NCBI GenBank assembly: GCA_947311645.1
Contig: CAMZKZ010000001.1
Span: 1-26,305, forward strand
Direction of reading: 5' to 3'
DNA: 26,305 nucleotides
Source of the DNA: an uncultured Candidatus Altimarinota bacterium
GTDB lineage: Bacteria; Patescibacteriota; Gracilibacteria; CAIRYL01
Both the position numbers and the translations under genes were made by a program. This document shows, in pieces, positions 22,766-26,305 of this stretch (position 1 is the first letter of the stretch; each line of letters begins with the position of its first letter). Below the pieces are notes generated by a model. That model saw only the letters and a program-made list of their open reading frames with translations. It searched no databases and was not told where the DNA came from.

Positions 22766-23821
22766 ATGACAAAAATTATTGCAACTCTTGGGCTTGTTTC
22801 GGATACAACAGAAAAAATTACAGCATTAGCAAATGCTGGTGTTACAATTTTTCGTTTAAATTTTTCTCATGGGTCGCATGCGTGGCATAAAAAATGTATC
22901 GAAACGATTCGTAGTGTACAGCCAAATGCTATCATTATGCTCGATACAAAAGGTCCTGAAATGCGAACAGGAGATATTGTAGATACAGAGGGAAATCCAA
23001 GTTTTTTTACGCTTACCAAAGGAGAAATTTTAGAATTGGTGAGTACGAGAGAAGAACAAGATGTATGTATTGAAAAGGGGGATAATACTGCTGAAAAGAG
23101 AAATAAAAAATTATTTATCAATCATACAGATTTTGCAAACGATGTAGTAAAAGGAGATATTATTGCATTGAATTCAGGAGTACAAAATTTGGAAGTTATA
23201 GAAGTAAATACAGAAAAAAAAATTATTACAACACAAGTTTTACAATCTGGAAAAATAACATCTCGAAGACATGTAAATTTAGTGGGAAAAGATGTATCGC
23301 TTTCCACTACAACAGAAATCGATAAGCATGATATTCTGTTTGGTTTAGAGCAGGGAATTGATTGCATAGCCATGTCATTTGTGCGACATGCTGCAGATAT
23401 CGAATATGTACAGAAAATATGTACAGAATATTCTGATAAAAAAATAAAAATTTATGCAAAAATAGAAAGCCAAGAAGCGATGAAAAATATAGAAGAAATT
23501 GCACAAATTGCAGATGGGCTAATGGTAGCACGAGGAGATTTAGGAGTAGAAACTCCATTTGAATTTGTACCAGCAAAACGAAAACACATTTTAAAAATTG
23601 GAAAAAAATATAAGTCTGAAGTGATTATCGCAACGGAAATGCTAGAATCTATGATTACGAAACCTCGCCCAACGCGTGCAGAAGTATCTGATATTGCTTT
23701 TGCAGTGTGGCAAGAAGCAGATTATACAATGCTTTCTGGAGAAACTGCAGCAGGAGAGTTTCCAGTAGAATCGGTACAGGTAATGAAAAAAGTAATTGAC
23801 GCTGCAGAAGAAACAAAATAA
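22766..23821 (+). CDS. pyk: Pyruvate kinase, short form lacking the C-terminal domain
   Basis: The enzyme transfers phosphate from phosphoenolpyruvate to ADP. It has 351 residues where usual enzymes have about 470-590. The catalytic A domain and lid B domain are complete: KIIATLG start, FRLNFSHG (29-36), MLDTKGPEMRTG, the B-domain insert (about 72-165), MSFVRH, VARGDLGVE, and the K+/substrate region ATEMLESMITKPRPTRAEVSD. The chain ends just after SGETAAGEFPVESVQVM, where the allosteric C domain normally begins. This looks natural rather than a frameshift: the frame ends cleanly in TAA and a new gene starts 9 bp later. Activity without the usual effector site, and perhaps a different oligomer, is inferred. 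The usual TIGPAS element reads TLGLVS. Confidence 0.92.
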   Translation: MTKIIATLGLVSDTTEKITALANAGVTIFRLNFSHGSHAWHKKCIETIRSVQPNAIIMLDTKGPEMRTGDIVDTEGNPSFFTLTKGEILELVSTREEQDVCIEKGDNTAEKRNKKLFINHTDFANDVVKGDIIALNSGVQNLEVIEVNTEKKIITTQVLQSGKITSRRHVNLVGKDVSLSTTTEIDKHDILFGLEQGIDCIAMSFVRHAADIEYVQKICTEYSDKKIKIYAKIESQEAMKNIEEIAQIADGLMVARGDLGVETPFEFVPAKRKHILKIGKKYKSEVIIATEMLESMITKPRPTRAEVSDIAFAVWQEADYTMLSGETAAGEFPVESVQVMKKVIDAAEETK

Positions 23822-23830
23822 ATATACATA

Positions 23831-24928
23831 ATGCCATCTTTATCATCTCACTCACAGTATGTATCTGAACACCTTCCTCCAGATGGTGTACTTACGAGTC
23901 GTCCTGCGCATTCAATAGAGTACACAGAGTTTGGAAAAGAAGCTGAAGAATTAGATGAACAATTTAAAATGACAACTGATACTACAAATTTAAAACTCCA
24001 ATTTTTAAAAGAAAGTTTTTCTGTAATTACACAAAAAGATATTGATGCTGTAAAAAGTGGAAGTAAAATTTGGGATCTCATTGAGCGAAAAATTTTTTGG
24101 AAGCCATCTATTTTTCAGCAACGAAAAGAGTATTTTGATGCTCAAAGAGAAGAAATAAAACTCTATGCTCAACAGCATGATTTCAAAACAAAGGATTTAG
24201 ATAAAAAATATACTGGAACATATAATCAAAATATTATTTTTAAATCTTACCTAAAGCATATATTATTTTCTGATGAAGAAAAAATGAACGCTGTAAATAC
24301 TGCAATTATTTTTAAAGAAATAAATGCACCAAAAAATAAATTTGATACAGCGGTAAACGAAAATTATAATTTTGATTATACTCAGTCTTATGCAGATACA
24401 AATACTGATACAATATCTACTGACGAAAATATTGAGAATACTGTAGATGAAAGAACACAAAAAGCAGTGCAAAGATTATCTGAAAATATTGCAAAAAAAG
24501 GCGTTCCTCTTCAAAAAAATGCAATCATGCTTATTTCTGATATTCGTCATAATACAATGAGTATAATTCAAAATGGTAAAAAAATTGATGAAATTTCACC
24601 AGTTGTTTTTTCAAAAAAAGGGGTTGGAAATACTGCAGGTTCACACAAAACACCAACGGGAAGTTTTATAATAAAAGAGAGAGGAAAAAGAGCATTACAG
24701 CGTAACAATAATGTAACGGGATACTTTTTACATATGGCAGGACTTGAAAATGCAAATGCAAATGCATATGCACGGGCAATTGGAATACATGGAATGCCTA
24801 CAGATGATTATACTATGAAAAATGGTGGTGCATATACCCATGGATGCACGGGTATGACAAATGAAAATATTCAAAAATTATATACGATACTTAAAGGGAA
24901 ACAGGCGTTTGTAGAAACTATTGCGTAA
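23831..24928 (+). CDS. L,D-transpeptidase-like (YkuD-fold) protein
   Basis: In this 365-residue protein, residues about 235-362 look like an L,D-transpeptidase catalytic domain. TPTGSF and an IGIHGMP segment with His320 are followed by THGCTGMTNENIQKLY, with the candidate nucleophile Cys339. Such enzymes cross-link or trim peptidoglycan by cysteine chemistry. The usual Arg two residues after the Cys is Gly here; the GC-x-x-MT pattern is closer to YafK-like members. The N-terminal 230 residues are charged and helical with an acidic, Asn/Thr-rich stretch (about 185-215). No signal peptide or membrane segment is visible, which is odd for a wall enzyme. It starts 9 bp after pyruvate kinase and ends 13 bp from the converging aroA. 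Activity on the wall is inferred only. Confidence 0.7.
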   Translation: MPSLSSHSQYVSEHLPPDGVLTSRPAHSIEYTEFGKEAEELDEQFKMTTDTTNLKLQFLKESFSVITQKDIDAVKSGSKIWDLIERKIFWKPSIFQQRKEYFDAQREEIKLYAQQHDFKTKDLDKKYTGTYNQNIIFKSYLKHILFSDEEKMNAVNTAIIFKEINAPKNKFDTAVNENYNFDYTQSYADTNTDTISTDENIENTVDERTQKAVQRLSENIAKKGVPLQKNAIMLISDIRHNTMSIIQNGKKIDEISPVVFSKKGVGNTAGSHKTPTGSFIIKERGKRALQRNNNVTGYFLHMAGLENANANAYARAIGIHGMPTDDYTMKNGGAYTHGCTGMTNENIQKLYTILKGKQAFVETIA

Positions 24929-24941
24929 CACGAAAAATTTT

Positions 24942-26267
24942 TTATATTCGCCATTGTTCTAAATCTTTCCAAAATGTTGGGAAGGTTTTTTTTGTACAAT
25001 CGGGGTCTAAAATTTTTACATTTTCTACAACAGTACCCAATACTGCAAAACTCATGGCGATTCTGTGGTCGTCGAAACATTCAATTTCGGCTCCATGAAT
25101 TTTTTGAGAATTTCCCCATATTTCAATATAATCAGGTCCTGTTTTTACTTCTATTCCCATTTTTTGTAAATTTGTTTCCATTGCAAACAGTCGGTCGCAC
25201 TCTTTGTGTCGTAAGGTAGAAAGTCCTGTAATTTTTGAATATCCATCGGCATATCCACAAAGTGCAATAGCGGTTAATGCAGCATCTGGAATATCTTCTA
25301 AATCTATATTTCCAAGTGGAAGAAGTGGATTTGTATCAGTATTATGGATATATTGAGGATTTCGCATTTTGTCTATTACAAGTTTTTTGAAGTGTGCATC
25401 TCCTTGTAACGAATGGTGTGGTAAATTGGAAATTTCTACATTTCCGCCGGTAATTAATCCAATTGCAAGAGGGTATGTGGCACTCGATGCATCTCCTTCT
25501 ATTGAGTATTCTTTATTTTTTGGTGCTATAAATTTTTGTTGAGGAATTTTAAACAGAGTATATGTATTATCTACATTTTCAACATGAATTCCAAAATCTT
25601 TCATGACGCTAATGGTCATGTCGATATATGGTTTTGAAACAAGTTCATTGTCTACAATAATCTCTAATCCAATTTTTGGTGCAATATGAAACAGTGCTGT
25701 AAAAAATTGAGAAGATAATTTTCCAGAAAGGTGAACTGATTGTAGATCTTTTCGCATTCCAGCAAATCTGTCACAACTTTGTGTGAAAATACTTGATGGA
25801 AAAAGAGTGTGTGGTGGAAAATTTACATTTTCATTATATTCAATATTTATTCCTAATTTTTGTAATGCATCACATAAGTCTCCAATAGGACGCACGAGCA
25901 TTCTATGAGTTCCTGTAAGGGTAGTTTTTCCTTTTCGTAATGCACAAAGTGCTGTTAAAAATCGTACACTTGTTCCAGAATTTCCACAAAATAATTCTAT
26001 GTTTTCTGTGTTTGTAAAAAAATCTGCAGTTTCTACTTTCCAGTCTGAAATACCAGATTGTTTTTGTATTTCTGTTATTTTTGCACCCATTTTTACTAAT
26101 GCATCACGCATAATTTCTGCATCTTCACTTTCTAATGCTCCTTTTATTAAGATTGGTTCTTCGCTTAAAATAGCTAATGGAAATAATCTATTGGTTAAAG
26201 ATTTTGATCCTGGAATAGCTATGCTTTTTACTAATGGTTTAGAAAATGGCTGAATAATGAGTGTCAT
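24942..26267 (-). CDS. aroA: 3-phosphoshikimate 1-carboxyvinyltransferase (EPSP synthase)
   Basis: This 441-residue enzyme joins shikimate-3-phosphate and phosphoenolpyruvate, the sixth shikimate-pathway step leading to chorismate. The substrate loop GSKSLTNR (20-27), GNSGTSVRFLTA (95-106), HRMLVRPIGDL (121-131), EGDASSATYPLAIG, and the closing DCTKKTFPTFW are all present. The glycine-rich loop reads GNSGTSVR where many enzymes have GNAGTAMR, so glyphosate response could differ; this cannot be judged here. The length is typical. Chorismate made downstream could feed the PabB-like enzyme at 9845-11293. No other aro gene is in view. The leader consists of the 8-bp repeat array at 26273-26305. 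Confidence 0.96.
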   Translation of the reverse strand: MTLIIQPFSKPLVKSIAIPGSKSLTNRLFPLAILSEEPILIKGALESEDAEIMRDALVKMGAKITEIQKQSGISDWKVETADFFTNTENIELFCGNSGTSVRFLTALCALRKGKTTLTGTHRMLVRPIGDLCDALQKLGINIEYNENVNFPPHTLFPSSIFTQSCDRFAGMRKDLQSVHLSGKLSSQFFTALFHIAPKIGLEIIVDNELVSKPYIDMTISVMKDFGIHVENVDNTYTLFKIPQQKFIAPKNKEYSIEGDASSATYPLAIGLITGGNVEISNLPHHSLQGDAHFKKLVIDKMRNPQYIHNTDTNPLLPLGNIDLEDIPDAALTAIALCGYADGYSKITGLSTLRHKECDRLFAMETNLQKMGIEVKTGPDYIEIWGNSQKIHGAEIECFDDHRIAMSFAVLGTVVENVKILDPDCTKKTFPTFWKDLEQWRI

Positions 26268-26272
26268 AAAAA

Positions 26273-26305
26273 ATATAGAAATATAGAAATATAGAAATAT
26301 AGAAA
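26273..26305. repeat. 8-bp tandem repeat upstream of aroA, reaching the window edge
   Basis: Four perfect copies of ATATAGAA (26273-26304) and the first base of the next unit lie directly before the aroA start codon. On the coding strand they read TTCTATAT, so each copy plus the next base holds a TATATT hexamer that could act as a -10 element. The array may extend beyond the window. Confidence 0.9.

Noticed and set aside
24871..25219. Open frames opposite the aroA 3' end
   Set aside because: AroA motifs continue to the annotated stop, and the opposing frames show no family features.

Overview
The window is AT-rich bacterial DNA (about 30% G+C by eye), densely packed with about 23 genes on both strands. 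They are mostly housekeeping enzymes: pyrimidine (pyrB), purine (purM), histidine (hisA), shikimate/chorismate (aroA, a pabB-type enzyme), central carbon (pyruvate kinase, class I fumarase, a pyruvate:ferredoxin oxidoreductase gamma subunit), Fe-S assembly (sufB), nucleotide and stress functions (dcd, a RelA/SpoT homologue), RNA modification (RlmD/TrmA family), an ABC-F ATPase and envelope proteins. Three traits hint at a small-genome uncultured lineage such as the Candidate Phyla Radiation/Patescibacteria: shortened proteins (pyruvate kinase without its C domain, Rel without ACT), no recognisable Shine-Dalgarno sequence before any start, and CGA as the main arginine codon in the gene I counted. 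This placement is inference from style; no rRNA is present to confirm it. The standard code fits: recognisable genes are full length without in-frame TGA. Of 22 visible stops I count 17 TAA, 4 TAG and 1 TGA (hisA), so recoding of UGA to glycine as in Gracilibacteria/SR1 looks unlikely.

Layout. 1-2392 (-): start-containing part of a very large unknown protein that runs off the left edge. 2514-4750 (+): a small unknown protein and a lipoprotein with a recent 48-bp internal tandem repeat, closed by a strong terminator. About 4908-5025 (+): a self-contained transcription unit with promoter and terminator but no gene, read here as an undescribed small structured RNA. 5041-6943 (-): sufB then a Nudix hydrolase. 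7063-9900 (+): ABC-F ATPase, the broken end of a REP-associated (IS200-like) transposase, and an acyltransferase whose start lies inside that remnant. 9845-12375 (-): a membrane-anchored PEGA-like protein then the chorismate enzyme. 12490-14091 (+): porG, a VF530-family protein and an unknown membrane protein. 14117-15595 (-): fumarase. 15778-19351 (+): pyrB-hisA-rel. 19348-22634 (-): purM, an RlmD-like methyltransferase and dcd. 22766-24928 (+): short pyruvate kinase and an L,D-transpeptidase-like protein. 24942-26267 (-): aroA, preceded at the window edge by an 8-bp tandem repeat.

How it works together. AroA supplies the route to chorismate, which the PabB-like enzyme uses. PyrB, PurM and Dcd cover nucleotide synthesis, with the Rel homologue a plausible sensor of nucleotide or amino-acid status downstream of pyrB-hisA. 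Pyruvate kinase makes pyruvate and PorG belongs to an enzyme that oxidises it to acetyl-CoA using Fe-S clusters, while SufB builds such clusters. No tRNA, rRNA, CRISPR array or intact mobile element was seen. No gene-free stretch exceeds 300 bases; the longest, 4751-5040, holds the terminator and the putative small RNA.
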